From contig JADDMT010000142.1 of assembly GCA_021401465.1 (NCBI GenBank), forward strand, positions 1 through 64,000: a stretch of DNA of 64,000 nucleotides, in the 5' to 3' direction. A program made the position numbers and the translations under genes. Below the pieces are notes generated by a model. That model saw only the letters and a program-made list of their open reading frames with translations, was not told where the DNA came from and made no database searches. This document shows positions 40,682-52,836 of the stretch, piece by piece (positions within the stretch are counted from its first letter, which is position 1; each line of letters begins with the position of its first letter). The DNA is from Teratosphaeria epicoccoides. Its lineage: Eukaryota; Ascomycota; Dothideomycetes; Mycosphaerellales; Teratosphaeriaceae.

Positions 40682-43600
40682 TCAATTCACTCCCGAGCCG
40701 TCGCCATATTTCGCCACATCCATTGGCAGACCCGTATGTGGATCGATCGCCCGACCCTCCGCATCAAGCTGATAAGGCACCTGGCCCGCAACCTGCGATC
40801 CAGAACCGTACTCCGGTTCTCCGACGGCAGGACCTCCTGCAGCGGTGGCACCAGTAGCCGTCGAGGCCTCAGGATCGCGGCCGCGGTGCTGGGTTGCAGC
40901 CTCCTTCTCCTGCTTGTGTTGGGCCGGATGCAAGATACGGTGGATCAAGCTCTCCTTCTTCTCGCCGTGGTCGCCATGCTTGGCGGCTTCCTGCTGACGC
41001 GCCTGCTGCAGCTCATGCTCGTGCTTCTGCTCTTGTGTCCAGCCACGCGGGTCTTCTTTCTTGTGCAGCTTGTTGTGGCCGTCGCCATGGTGGTGCTTCT
41101 CGGTTTCGTAGGCGACGACACCGGCCGCACCGGCACCGCCCGCGATTGCGGTCTCGTGGCCGACGTGCGAGGTCTGCTCGGGCTGCGTCGCCCTTTGATC
41201 GTCGAGCCTGGACGAGTCGGGCTGGACGCGCGGGTCAACCTTGTTGGCCGGGCCGGAGGAGTGTGGGTCTGTAGTGCCGGAGCTCTGGCCACCGGAAGTG
41301 GTGGTTGTGGTTGTAGTGTCTGTGGTGGTGCGCATCGGGTCTCGCTGAGCGGAGCCCTGCGCACGGCCATCACGGTCCTTGCCCAGCTCGTACGCGCCTA
41401 CACCAGCGGCTCCAGCGCCACCGGCAAGTGCGGCATCACGGCCGTAGTTGTGCTCTTGGCCGGGTTGCTGTGTTGAAGCGATGGCAGCTGTAGCTGGTGT
41501 ACTTTGAGTCTGAGAGCCGCTCAGAGGTACATAGGATGGATCGTGTGCGCGGTTATCAGGCAGACCGTAAGCACCAGTAGAGCTGGAGGGCTGCTGTCCA
41601 CCCAGGGTGCCAGTGGTGGCAGCGCCAGTAGTACTTCCCGGCTGCTGCGTGCCCAGCGCACCAGTGGCCTGGGACGCAGAGTCGTGATGGTCTTTGCCAA
41701 GCTCGTATGCTCCTACACCAGCAGCGTCGACTCCGCCCGCGACAGCAGCATCTCTGCCGTATTGATGCTGGCTTTGTGGCACAGCGGACGAGGGCCCGAG
41801 AGTCTAACAGCAAACGGTCAGGACTGAGTAGACACAGCTTTATACCCAATATTCGAGATGTAGGCCTCGTGCTCAAGCGGACGTTCCTCATGCACAGGCT
41901 CTATTGCTCGCTCCGGCTCTTGCTCAAATTTAATGAGAAAATCACTTGCCTGTTGCTCGCCGACTGGATGTAGCCTGCTGTCGGCGCCTTGAGCCATTTC
42001 ATAGGATCCGACACCTCCGTGTCCCGTAGCCTGGCCCGCCGGGAGGCCGGCTGTTGTGGAAGGCTGGTCCCTTGGACTTAGCTCATAAGCACCCATGCCA
42101 GCCGCTCCAAGGCCAGCTCCGCCGGTAGCAGCGTCCCTGCCAAAGTGTCTGTCCGTGCCACTCTCGGTCGGAAATTCACCCGGGACGTGAGGGTCAAGTC
42201 GGTTCGCGATATCCGAGGCGTGTGGGCCATGGGTGTGGTGAATATAGCCCTCATGTGGCTTCTCCTGATCTTGGTGGAAGCCTGAGCTGTCGCCAGGTAG
42301 ATGGAAGGAGCGCGCAGTATATGTAGCATTGTCAATGGCGGGGTCGCGGGTACGTTCGCCAAGATTGTTGCTGCTTTGGCCGGCATTGATGTCATCTGTG
42401 CCGTGCGGACCGTGAGTTCGATGCTCTTGTGCAAGAGATTCAGCGCCAGCTCCGGCACCTGCAAGACCTCCGGCAATGGTGGCGTCCCGACCCAAATGAG
42501 AATCGTCGCCTGTGGTCGAAGACACCCCCGGATGACCTGGTGCAGTCGTGCTTCCGTACGCGAAAGTGGCAGGCTGTTGTGTGGTTGTGCCGGTCGTGCT
42601 GCCATACGTGGAGCTTGGCTGCACTTGTGCCCCTGTATTACGATAGGGATCAGAGTTGTGTTGGCCAGCGTAGAGGCCAGCACCTGCAGCGCCAGCAACA
42701 GCAGTCCCGCCAATTGCGACATCCCGTCCGAGGTCATTGTCGTCGCGTGTAGCACTGATCACACGTTAGTCGCTTTGGAGATCAACACTGCTGAGGCTAT
42801 TCAGGCTAACTCACCCCTGAGCAGTCCTGTCAGGAAGCTGTTGTGTTCCAGCGACGCTGCTAGACGCTGGACCGGTGCTTGGGCTTGTACCTCCACCGCC
42901 GAGGGGGAAGTGACGCTCGTGACCTGCGTTGTTGGTGGTGGTAGTGCTAGTAGGGCCAGTCGTCTGCATCTGAGATATGACCAGGGACGGGTCGTTATAG
43001 TGCTTGTTTGTCTCGTATCCAGCAGCACCCAGGCCAGCTGCACCAGCTGTGCCAATAGCAGCGTCGCGACCGAGGTGGTGGTTGTCGCCAGTGGTGCTCG
43101 AGCCTGACACCGTTTGGTCAGCATCCCTAGCATAAGGGCCAGTTTTACCGCCCTTGATTGCCGTTGTGCTGGAGTTGTCCGAATCAAGTCTCTCGAGACC
43201 CGTACCTGGAGCTCCCGCGGCCGCCGCCGTCGAGCTAGGTCCGCCTACGCTGGCAGTCTGACCATAGCCAATTTCGTCGTACTTCTCACCATGTGGGTTA
43301 AGGATCTGCCTCAGAATGCCGTGGTTGCGCTTCTCAACACCTGCAGATCGTCGTCAGTATCGATGCTTGCGGCGCGAACACGTCTTCGTGGGTTTTGCTG
43401 AGATCGGTGGCATTCACAAGAGGACGTCTGCGAGGCCATTTCATACCCGGGTCGGTTCTTAGCTGCTCATTGGCAAGCTGCTGGGTGAAGGACGCCTGGG
43501 TCTCCGGGTCCGCCGCAGATGTCCCCGATGGGAAGCGAGACTCATCGTATTTGGAGCCGTGAGGGTTGCTACTGCGGTCAGCAAATGAGCGCAAGCAGGG

Positions 43601-44036
43601 CATGGGTTATACACACAAGATCTGTCCTGTGACGCCTCCAGTAGTACCAGTAAGGCCTCCGGGTTGGTCGTGCTCCTGTGAGCTGCCAGCCAAGCCGGTA
43701 TCAGTCTGCTCGCGCTGCACCAAACTGTCAGTCTGTGTGCCGTGGCCAGACTGAGAGCCTGAAGTAGGCTGAGTAGTCGAGGTGAACTGAGTGGTAGGTT
43801 CGCTGCGATCACTGGAGACCTGTCAGCATAGCTCGTACTGGTAGGGGCACGTTCGCAGACGGTTCCGCTCTCAGATCGCCTTGATCACTCTTATCAACTC
43901 CCGGATTTGCAGCTAAAACATCTTCATGATCGTGCGAGCCTCCCAGGGCATGAGTGTTCTTGGGTTCTGGCGTTCCGTACATAACGTTATCGTCCTGCTC
44001 ATGGCCAGGACGGAAAATGTTCTTGATCTTCTCCAT
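40682..44036 (-). CDS. Multi-exon hydrophilic repeat protein, LEA/stress-like
   Basis: Start ATG at 44034-44036 (MEKIKNIFRPGHEQ); stop at 40682; roughly 1,000 residues. Phase-consistent introns are 43787-43838, 43569-43616, about 43333-43381 (weak GAG acceptor) and 42755-42814 (GTGAGT, CTAAC). A fifth, at about 41768-41841, has two equally possible donor/acceptor pairs. The N-terminal part carries NPHGSKYDE and NPHGEKYDE copies. The rest has seven degenerate units of the form GRDAAxAGGxGAAGxGAYE, starting near HHLGRD, NDLGRD, SHLGRD, RHFGRD, HQYGRD, HNYGRD and SHVGHE. They are embedded in Gly/Gln/Thr/Ser/His-rich sequence. There is no signal peptide. The composition resembles desiccation or stress protectants. 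The Gly/Ala units could form weak amphipathic or membrane-associating helices. Function is inference. A TATATA lies at 44118-44123, 82 bases upstream of the ATG. Confidence 0.65.
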
Positions 44037-45685
44037 GTTGGGTGTTGTATTCTCCTAGGGATAGATGTGGGCCAGGGAAACAGGATCCAAACACCAATGC
44101 CTTTACAGGTTTCGGCGTATATAGCAGACAAAGCACTGTTTGTTGGTGGGGCTCATGGCTACAGAACCACGTACGGTGCTACGTCATGCCAGCCTGCTGG
44201 ACGTGTATCTTTCCTGGAAGCGGCAACAACGCGTGACTAGTCGCGAATATGGCGTACGCAGCCATCTGCGAGTGGTCGCAATGAATGACTGGACCGTAAT
44301 GAGCGGGGCAGCGATATGTCAAGCAAGCGGTGGGCGTCCACGTGCTCCAGGCTGGATGGCTGCCAGGTTTTGCATGCGTCTGCAACGCACATTACGGATC
44401 ATCATTAGGCAGCGTGGTCGAAGCGAAAAAAGCAGCGCAATGCAGGCCCAAAGTTTGGTGGTGGTAGAGGGGGAGATCTGGCTTTTTCTGTCACGGAGCT
44501 CGCCCGTGGCGCCTCCAATTACCTGATTACCTGGTACCCGGATTGATGGCTGTGCTCTCATGCATGCATGAAGCGCGGCGGCTGGAGAACTAGTTAACAA
44601 ATACACAATATAGCCATGCGCTGTGCATGTCGAAAGTTGCCGAGAGTGTTGTTGGTTGCAAAAGCCCACAGGCGAGAGAAGGCAGACCGTGAGCTCACTT
44701 TGAGCGTGAGCCCAGACGTTCGAGACCCGTGGTCAACCGGTGGTTGTATGAAGCGAATTCCGCACTTGCAGAGAGGCAAGAGATCATTCACGGTGTTCTC
44801 GTCAACCAATCAACTGTTTGCTTCATCGGTCAATCGTTTGACCGGTTGGTGCAGTTGACGATAGGAGGTCGGCGCATTTGCTGTATGCAGGTCGACACTC
44901 GAGTCCGTGTTAGCTGACTCATCGCGTTTCTGGGAAATGGAAGGGGTAGAAGGCGTCATCCCTCCATTGTCTTCAATTTGCACCATTCACACACTCACAT
45001 TCCGCCATGCTTGAAATATTACATGTATACTTTTGCTGTCGCAGGGGAACTGCCTCGGCCAGGCCAAGACTGAAGGGCGACAGTGACACCCTACCTGACA
45101 TTTGGCATCTCCGACGGCGGAGGACGGCCTTTGCAGGCGCTACACAATGAAAGCCCTCAACAATTGGCTGCGGGCGGGTCTGATGCTTAGTCGCAAGCGC
45201 CCTTGTTCCCGGCACCTCGTCAAGAATGATTTAGGCAGCGGCGCCCCATGCTTTACCATGCACACGCTTGCGTAAGAGGCTGCCGTTCCGCCCCACGTCA
45301 CGAGCACTCCACTCCACTACTCCATTAAAAGCGCTACCTCCGTCCGCTAATATAGGTAGTTCAGGGTGTCTTCGCCTATTCCACTCCGTCATGGTGTCTT
45401 CCAGCTCCTGTTCCATGGGAACGTTGGCGTCTTGATACAGTGAAAGCTGTTCTATCGCATGACATCGGTGCGCTATCCTTCCATGACATCTGGCCATCTG
45501 GTTTCAGCTCATACGTTTAATTGAGACTTGTCACCCTCCGCGGGATCGCACGAGACGTCAAGAGGCACATTATTGCTTCTCGAATGCGCCATTATTACCA
45601 AGAAGCTGCCAAGAAGCAGTGACAGCGGCCTTCCCTGCGGCATTCTACACCCCTGCGCGTCTAACAATCGCGACACTCATTCAAT
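44037..45685. other. Intergenic with short inverted CAACCGGT motifs
   Basis: The left ~150 bases are the promoter of the repeat-protein gene. Near 44735-44880 several copies of CAACCGG/CCGGTTG-type words and GTCAAC/GTTGAC occur in opposite orientations, suggesting a small degenerate inverted repeat. The minus-strand frame 45231-45497 is open but unrecognised. No gene is supported. Confidence 0.4.
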
Positions 45686-46410
45686 ATGCCCTTTCGCGAG
45701 CGAGCCAAGAAATTGTTCAAGTCAAAGTCTCGTGGCTCAGACTCAGACTCACTGAGCAAAAGCAGCTCGAAGAACTCCTCCCGTGACAGATGGCCTTCGA
45801 ATGTCTATAAGCCCGGCGAGTCGATGCCGAGACCCAAATATCGCAAGCCTCCAACCAAGGAACACAAGGAGCACCTTGAGTCATTCTCATTCGCAGAAGC
45901 ATGGAGGAGAAAGAGTTTTCAGAGTCAATATAGCCCCATGGGCACCAGATTACCCAGCAGAAGGAACAGCTTCTTGAGCATGGGAAGCAGAAAGAGGAGT
46001 CATATAGGCAGTAGAGGCCCAAGCAGAAATGGGAGTGTCGGGAGTCAAGGCTCGGATGTCGCAGAAAAGAGCATGCTTGGCCCATCCGCCCGCCAGAGAG
46101 AAAGAGGTTTTGGTGGAACCAAATTAAGTACTGAGGTCGAGGCAGAGGGTGACGACGATGTTCACAATGGTAAGAGCAGAGACGTAAAGCTATTATTCTC
46201 CTCGCTGTAGTCGCTGACTGCGTGATAGTCGGGCTTTCCAGAGCCCAGTCTCGAGATCACCAGTACTCCAAAAGCAAGCCGAAAACGACAGACGAGATTC
46301 CTCCAGCTATAATTCCGCCCATGAGCACGGCGCATGATCACCAGCCATTTTCGGAACACGACCTTGCATTGGCGATGCAGAGATCGCACTTGGCTGTTTC
46401 AGCGCAATAA
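45686..46410 (+). CDS. Basic Ser-rich protein with MPFRERAKK N-terminus
   Basis: The model is join(45686..46169,46229..46410) and gives 221 residues. The 59-bp intron has a GTAAGA donor, a GCTGAC branch site and a GATAG acceptor. The N-terminus (MPFRERAKKLFKSKSRGSDS) is strongly basic. It is followed by a Pro/Lys stretch (RPKYRKPPTKEHKEHL), a short aromatic helix (SFSFAEAWRRKSFQSQ) and an Arg/Ser/Gly-rich region (SRKRSHIGSRGPSRNG). Exon 2 encodes a Pro/Ile-rich linker and a final helix around SEHDLALAMQRSHLAV. No domain with known function was recognised. Similar short basic N-termini occur in conserved fungal proteins of unknown role. The many RxxS sites suggest phosphoregulation, which is inference. 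It converges with LSM7. Confidence 0.65.
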
Positions 46411-46973
46411 CGACACTCAACGAAGAGCATTACATCCCGTGTAAGCATACACATACGGCACTGTGGCGCGTTCATATTCAGAGAAGTTTTGATTGAAAAA
46501 TTGTACAGCGTACAGCGACGCTATCATGGATATACAGGCGTGCACGCATGGTTTCATAGCAGGGATATAGGGGGTGCTGGGAAGAAGTCGCCCGAAGCAC
46601 AGGGAACAAACAAACAGTCCTGGAAGCATTATGCGCAGTGCATGGCATATCGATGTGGCAAAATGAATCGTGTGTCTTCTCAATTTTTGTTCATTCGCAG
46701 CGATGTCTCTGCAGTGCGGCCTGTGCGCTGTACGAGCAAAAGCTCTGGGGACGGTGAAGCTCTGTGGCCCACCCTGTGAATAATTTTACTCCGGGACCAC
46801 GTCCTGGATAAAAGCTGGTCTCAGCATTTAGCTGCATTTAGCTGTATTGCAAGCGGCATCCAGCAAATCGTGAGATGCTCTGGAGTCGTTGGTGCTTGGT
46901 TCGGCAGGCGCCTTGCCACGTGCCCTCGCCTTCCTTACTCAAAGTCGTGGTTGCTTGACTCTCATGCCCAGCC
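46411..46973. other. Convergent 3' region
   Basis: Lies between the ends of the basic Ser-rich gene and LSM7. Nothing beyond short random frames. Confidence 0.5.
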
Positions 46974-47480
46974 TTACTCGTCGTCGTCTGCTTGCAAGAA
47001 AGGGTTCTCGATTTCCTCGCTACCATCGACGGGCGATATCAGCACCAGCAAGGTGCCTCTGGCTACCAGCAGACCAAGCGATCTTGAGCTGGTGTTGCCT
47101 TCTTCGTCTGCTCCGGAGTCAGCGAGATCACCTGTAACGACATGTAAGACCCGAGATTCATACCTCTTGTCATCTCCTTGACATTGTCCAGAACCAGGTT
47201 CATCAATTGATCGTAGCCTTTGAGGATTCCCGTCACTGACCATTGTTAGCTTGATTGAATTGAGTCCGATGGGAAAGAAACACGACATACCTTCCCGTCC
47301 ACCGCTAAACTTCACCATGATCTCCTTGTCCATATATTTGGTCAGGTCAAGGATATTCTCCTTCTTCCGTTCGCCGCCTGGTGCATGCCCGCCTCTCCGA
47401 TCACCTCTCTCGCCGCCACCACCTCGCGCGCCTCGACCGCCGCGGTCACCTCGACCTCTGAACGTGCCTCGTTCAGACAT
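46974..47480 (-). CDS. LSM7: LSm7, U6 snRNA-associated Sm-like protein
   Basis: The model is complement(join(46974..47107,47164..47235,47291..47480)) and gives 131 residues. Introns of 55 and 56 bp have GTATGT and GTATGA donors and GTCAG/AGCAG acceptors. A GAG acceptor three bases earlier would add one residue at the second junction. The Arg/Gly-rich N-terminal tail (RGRGDRGGRG) precedes the Sm1 motif (ILDLTKYMDKEIMVKFSGGR, then VTGILKGYDQLMNLVLDNV). The Sm2 motif follows as LVARGTLLVLISPVDG, with the EEIENPF ending characteristic of LSm7. The protein is part of the LSm1-7 ring in cytoplasmic mRNA decay and the LSm2-8 ring on U6 snRNA. It diverges from the Zn2Cys6 gene across ~685 bases. Confidence 0.87.
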   Translation of the reverse strand: MSERGTFRGRGDRGGRGARGGGGERGDRRGGHAPGGERKKENILDLTKYMDKEIMVKFSGGREGMSCFFPIGLNSIKLTMVSDGNPQRLRSIDEPGSGQCQGDDKRYESRVLHVVTGDLADSGADEEGNTSSRSLGLLVARGTLLVLISPVDGSEEIENPFLQADDDE

Positions 47481-48165
47481 GTCGAGTGAATTGTTCTCGT
47501 TACATGTAGATCCTTCCAGACCACACTTCTGAATCGCCAAGTTCACACGTTTGCGCAAAGCTTTGTGGACAGAAGTGTTGGGCAAGGTTTTGGTGACCGG
47601 CGGTCTTGCCAGGGTTGCGCGACCAGCAATAGAAATGCGGCGCGTTCGGGGAATTGCATGTAAAGAGTCACTTGTGTGCTGTCGACGACTTCGAGCAACA
47701 CTTGCCTTCTCCCAAGCCTTTCGTGTCGCGAAGCATCCTGACGTTGCCGGCTCGGGCATCGATGATTCAGCGGCTCGCGCCACAGACCAGGATCTCTGCC
47801 GGTCGCGGCCTTTCCGGCTTCTCCCCACCCTGAGAAGGCTGAAGGGGCATCCGCAGCGAGGAGCATTCTACAGCGACTTGGCTCGAATTGCACTCAAGTC
47901 TTACGCCTCAATATTCCGGTCAGGCAGTCGGCTCGAGAAGGCAGAGTCATATTAGGCGGGCTCTTCAGGCGTATGACGTTGCCGTAATAGGTAAGGGTGG
48001 GGGACGGGGCAGTGGTCTGGGCTGGTGGTGGTGCGGCGTGCCTGGCCGCTGCCAAGTGCAGCGCCCACCTTCAGCCGCGCTTCTCCTCTTTTCCCCAGCT
48101 GACCTTTTCCTCCCTTCCATCAACATCGCCTCTGCCACCCACCGCGACATGATCGCGCCGTGAAC
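47481..48165. other. Divergent promoter region, LSM7 / Zn2Cys6
   Basis: No gene or repeat. The 48000-48120 part is GC- and pyrimidine-rich next to the plus-strand start codon. Confidence 0.5.
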
Positions 48166-50127
48166 ATGGAGCTCGACATCACCGCCGAGAAACGCAAGAG
48201 AAGCCCGTCGGCCTCGGTCGTGCCGTTGTCCGCGCCTCCTGCGAAAGTGAGCAAGACGAGCCACAGTCAGCTCAGCATCAACTACCTGTCACGCCAGACG
48301 CAAGATGATCTTCCGCTGTTGAACAAAGATGATACGCTATCCAATTTGCTCCAGCTCCTGGCGTCTTACGGCAACGTGCTCGACCGCCACGAGAGTCTAG
48401 CCTCCAACCTGGGAGCTCGCCCTTTGGCCCCTATCCTCATCAAGCGGTTCGAGCGATGCTTCGACGCGCCACCCAAGATAGTCGCGTCTCACCACAAGGG
48501 CGGTACAACGAACCCGGAAGACACGACTCACACTATCTCGTGGCTCGAGGTGATCGAATTTGCTCGGGCACATCCGACTCAGTTCACGCTTAGCACATAT
48601 TCTGAAGGCAAGCGAGTCTGCCAATTCTACTACCCACAGAAGCAACTGCGTGTACAAGTCAACGAAGATGACTTCCTGTTCATCAATAGCGGGCGATGCC
48701 AGGAGCTCATTCCTCCTCTGCCCATTTGGGAGGATGAAGAGAAGGAGATGGGCACATGCGATGTGCTAGATGCGAAGCTGAGAGAGCTTACCAATGTGGC
48801 GGACATGGTGGCGGCGCGGACGAGACAGCTCAGTCACAGGCTGAAGGGCAGGAAGACAGCTATACTGGGGCGTCGGGCAGATGGTGGATGCGGCACACCT
48901 GCCAAAGCCAACCCATCACAAACAACTACGGCACCACCATCCTCGTCTGGCGCTGGTTTCACTGCAGTCAACACCGGCGAGAGCATGCCCAATGGCGACG
49001 CGGAATCGAGCACGGCCGAAGTGCGCCGTGAGCTTCTCAAGCATTTTGAGGGCTTACCACAAAATCAGCCTCAGGGTCGCTCGCACTCACGCCACCACTC
49101 TAACCCAGTGGCCACTGAGCAAATATCTGCAGCTACGCGTCAACTCGATGCCGCATTTCGGGATGGCGGCGATTTGCGCGAGCATGCAGACTCTACGAAC
49201 TCCTCACTCTCGCCGGTGCCTCCAAATGCTTTTCACAACGACGTCAGCTCCTACATTACTGACAGCTACCGTCCCGCCAGCACGTCTGTACATCGCGCAT
49301 CTGGAAGCGTCAGTGCTCGGCCCTACAATGCGCCCATCAAACACAATTTTAGCCGTCCGCTGCCACCGGCTCTGGAGACTGCGCAGCCTTTCAGACCGCT
49401 ATGTCAGGCGCATATGGACAGTCTCCCACGAGGCCACCGTGTCCTACCGCCTTGTGATCGGTGTCGGCGTTTGCGCATGGATTGCGTCAAGAATTTGACG
49501 TCTTGCGCCGGATGCACTAAGAAGCATGCGCGTTGCCACTGGCGCGAGGTCACACGCGATGAATTGGGCGAATTAGATCATCTCATGGATTCGGATTATC
49601 CTGGAACAATTGGTGTTCAGGACCACGTCAACGGGTACACGAAAGGCGGTAGTGATATTGGCGATCTGGATCCGGATGAGAGCGAGGACGACGACAGCAA
49701 CCCGCTTGAAGACTTAGAGGCGCTCGGAGAGAAAGAGGACCAGCGTGAGAAGGAGTTGGCGGAGCAACAGAGAGAGGACGAGGAAGGCTTGCGCAACGCG
49801 AAGGAGCTTGCGAGGCAGGGCCGCGAGAACAGTTTCACTGCCATACAGGCTGGTCAAGTTCCGGTCGAGAACACCGATGCCGGTCATGAGTCCACTGTCA
49901 ACGGCCTTGTGGCCGCCGCTGACTTGCCGAGAGCAAATGGCGAAGCGTCGAATGTCAGCATTGCGTCTCCATCGAGTTTGGCCGACATCAAGCCTCCCAT
50001 TGGTATCACGTCGGGGACAGCCGCAAAAGTCACGTTGGAGGAGTCTGACGATGCAATGTTTGGCAATGCTATGCCGCTTGCCACGGGTTTCCACGCTGTC
50101 AACGGTCCAACCAACGGCGCGCGCTAG
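48166..50127 (+). CDS. Fungal Zn2Cys6 transcription factor, internal zinc cluster
   Basis: This intronless gene encodes 653 residues; the first in-frame ATG is 48166. Residues about 40-200 form a conserved folded N-terminal region (around SNLLQLLASYGNVLDRHESLA, then ISWLEVIEFARAHP and KRVCQFYYPQKQLRV). A Ser/Pro/His-rich linker follows. The zinc cluster lies unusually far in, with Cys at 430, 433, 440, 447, 450 and 457. This is exactly the C-x2-C-x6-C-x6-C-x2-C-x6-C pattern, within the basic RCRRLRMDC context. An acidic tail follows (DPDESEDDDSNPLEDLE) with a short charged helix around EKELAEQQREDEEG. Nuclear DNA binding is expected from the cluster. Target genes are unknown. Confidence 0.8.
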   Translation: MELDITAEKRKRSPSASVVPLSAPPAKVSKTSHSQLSINYLSRQTQDDLPLLNKDDTLSNLLQLLASYGNVLDRHESLASNLGARPLAPILIKRFERCFDAPPKIVASHHKGGTTNPEDTTHTISWLEVIEFARAHPTQFTLSTYSEGKRVCQFYYPQKQLRVQVNEDDFLFINSGRCQELIPPLPIWEDEEKEMGTCDVLDAKLRELTNVADMVAARTRQLSHRLKGRKTAILGRRADGGCGTPAKANPSQTTTAPPSSSGAGFTAVNTGESMPNGDAESSTAEVRRELLKHFEGLPQNQPQGRSHSRHHSNPVATEQISAATRQLDAAFRDGGDLREHADSTNSSLSPVPPNAFHNDVSSYITDSYRPASTSVHRASGSVSARPYNAPIKHNFSRPLPPALETAQPFRPLCQAHMDSLPRGHRVLPPCDRCRRLRMDCVKNLTSCAGCTKKHARCHWREVTRDELGELDHLMDSDYPGTIGVQDHVNGYTKGGSDIGDLDPDESEDDDSNPLEDLEALGEKEDQREKELAEQQREDEEGLRNAKELARQGRENSFTAIQAGQVPVENTDAGHESTVNGLVAAADLPRANGEASNVSIASPSSLADIKPPIGITSGTAAKVTLEESDDAMFGNAMPLATGFHAVNGPTNGAR

Positions 50128-52836
50128 AGGAGTGGCATTGTGTCAGACATCTGAGCCCGGAGCCGGCACCGACGTGCGCATGATGAAGCTGTTGTGCAGC
50201 TAATGTTGAAGCTCTCAAGTCTGGATGACAATTTTGTAGCGCTCGTTTCACTACAGTTGAGATGAGACGAGCCTGAGGGTTTGGGAGATGATTTCGGCAC
50301 TGTCATATTGGGCGGGCTGTAATCTACAATGGACAAGCTCGCTTTTCATAGAGATTAAACATCCACGGCGTTGCCTCCTTAGCCAGGGATTGGGCATCCA
50401 ATCGCATTACCTTTCTGCCTGTTCTTTACGATGCTCTTGTGGGAGCTGTCCATGCCTGGGGTGGTGATGAATGTCTGCCGTCTCGGACTCAACGGTCGGA
50501 TGTGGTGGAGTTCTCGCAGAAGACTCGGCACCTAGCCTCGCTAGGGCTTAATCGCTGAGTGGCGAAATGGTGTCACCAGGCCGGGCTCGGTGCCGTTGCT
50601 TTCAACAAATTCGTGCGTGCCGCTGGAAGAAGCGAGACTGCTGCAAGCAATCTGTTCGTGTTTGACCTCTCGTGAAGTATGTTGGCAAGATGGACAGTAC
50701 ACACAGTAGCGTCAAGCGGGCAGCTGCATTCACGAGGGGGTCCCAATACTGTACCTGCAGATTTCCGGGATATGGAAGAGCTGCCTTCTGTTCAAAGTGG
50801 ACATCGGAGGATTACCGGAAGTCTGGTTGACAAGACCCTTGTGCTCATCAAGTACATGCTGTGGGCTGTGTTCCTGAACTCCGTCTTCAACAGCGCTGTA
50901 CAACAGTTGACGCACAGCGGCAGAACGAATAATGTGGGGCAGCAAGGAACGTCGATGTGCGAGACATAGCAGCTGACTCGCCGAGACTCCAAGCGCAGGT
51001 CCGTATACTCCTCTACGGCAAGTGCGATTACTTGTGGATTCGATCACCAAATGGGCCTGAGCGAAAACGAGAATAGGAATGGAGCTGGTTGTGATGTGTT
51101 ACAAGCAAGATGCGGCTATAGTTGTTGACAAGCGGGAAGATCAGGAACGCGTCACTGCGAGCCAGAAATGCTCTGCTCGACAAAACGCAGCTCAACTCGA
51201 CAGCATGCAGGTCACTGCTGCATTGCCTGTGCCGTCCATGATATCGCCTGATGCTAGGATCGGCGCCACATCGACGAAGATTTGATAAACGACCGCAAGC
51301 CATGCCTCAGATGTAGAAGCCCAGTGCTCGTGGGCCACGAAACCAATGGTCAACAAAGAGGTCATCTGCGAAGGCTTGCTATACCCATGACTTCGACCTC
51401 GAATCATTTCATCCAAGTGGATCGTCGCCCCAGGATCGCAGCGTCATTCCGGCCGATGCCGGCTATGTTGTGTAACAGAGAACCCGCCTGCCCCCGGCAC
51501 GAACCTCTGTGGCGAGACGTATGCATTTTGCCTGGTAATGATGGAGTTGGACCCAGGAGAAAAAAGAATCGATCTTCCTTGTGCTTGGATAGTGATACAG
51601 ACTCATGTCATACCCCTTTCACTAACGGATAGCGACTGATGATCTGGAGGTCGGCTGCAGGTCCCGCTCCAGATAACGGGTATACTTTTGCAAACACAGC
51701 AGGCGCCACTCTTGCTTCACGGGACACAGCGGCGGTGTGCGTGCCTACAGCGGAGCCTCAGGTCTCTGATGCAGGACAGTAGTCGCTCATCCCCGCAGCG
51801 ATCCCTCAGGTGACGTTGCGTGACCATATTCGTGCGTTGCATCCAGTAGATTTGGAGTCCCAGAAACAAACCATCTCCGTACCTTAGGCAAAGCGTGCAC
51901 GACATGAAGCTGGAGAAGTTGACGGAAGGGTCCAATCGTGATCAGTCTCCCTGAAACACGCCTGTGCATACGCTGCGCAGGTACTGACAGACCGCCAGTA
52001 TGATGACCATAGCACACCTCAACGGCGCAAAGCAGTTCATGTACTGGCTCTGAACCATGTTTCGTCCGCGAGATCAGCCATTGCTCGTCGAGCTGCACAC
52101 TCGCATGCTCACAGAAGGTACGTCCCGTGTTGTTGCATTCCTGACCTGAGGCGTTCAAGAGGCTGACGTCGCAATGGGATTTCCCACCCTCCACGACCGC
52201 CCGCTCTGGCTCTTGCCTGAACCACAGCAGCGGTATCTCCATGCAGTACTAAAGAATGCCTGCAAGGTCAAACTCTAAGCCTCGAGCAGTTCGGCAGCAC
52301 AAATACTTATCCTCCGCAAGGCCCCTTTGCAAAATTGGAACAGAGCACACCATTTCATTGCATCTTACTTTCTTCTGGTCAATTCCAAGTCCACACTTGC
52401 TTGGTCTGGCTCACGCCTTGCCGAAGTCAACAATCCAGCGACATCTCTTGGAATATTAGTCGCCTGCTATTGTCGGTACCGATTCATTCTAGGTAGGCTG
52501 AAAACTGGAGTACCTGGAATTCCCAAGCTGATTTCGCCAGTCGATACTGAAGGCACGCCACCCATTTCCATCGATCCTCATCGAAGCATGTACCACAACG
52601 GTTAGTCGGCCTTCTCTTTCCAGTTGTCACCAACCACCGTTGATGGCTTAACTTAAAGCCACACGCCTTCTCGCACGTTTGTCGATCATAACACTTGTCT
52701 TCAAATCCCTTTCTCTTCTCACAGCGGGCCTATTGTACTTTCACTTTTTCGGTGGACATCCGTCTTGTATGTCACGCGAGGATATCGCAGCCAAAATCCC
52801 GCAGGATGGATACTGACAAGCTTTCTAGAATCCAGG
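50128..52836. other. Long intergenic region upstream of BrlA-like gene
   Basis: About 2.7 kb with only short overlapping frames (up to 151 codons) and no recognisable domain. A long upstream region with short uORF-like ATGs is common for developmental regulators. A possible 5' leader intron ends at CTTTCTAG (about 52828), just before the start codon. No repeat or RNA gene stands out. Confidence 0.5.
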
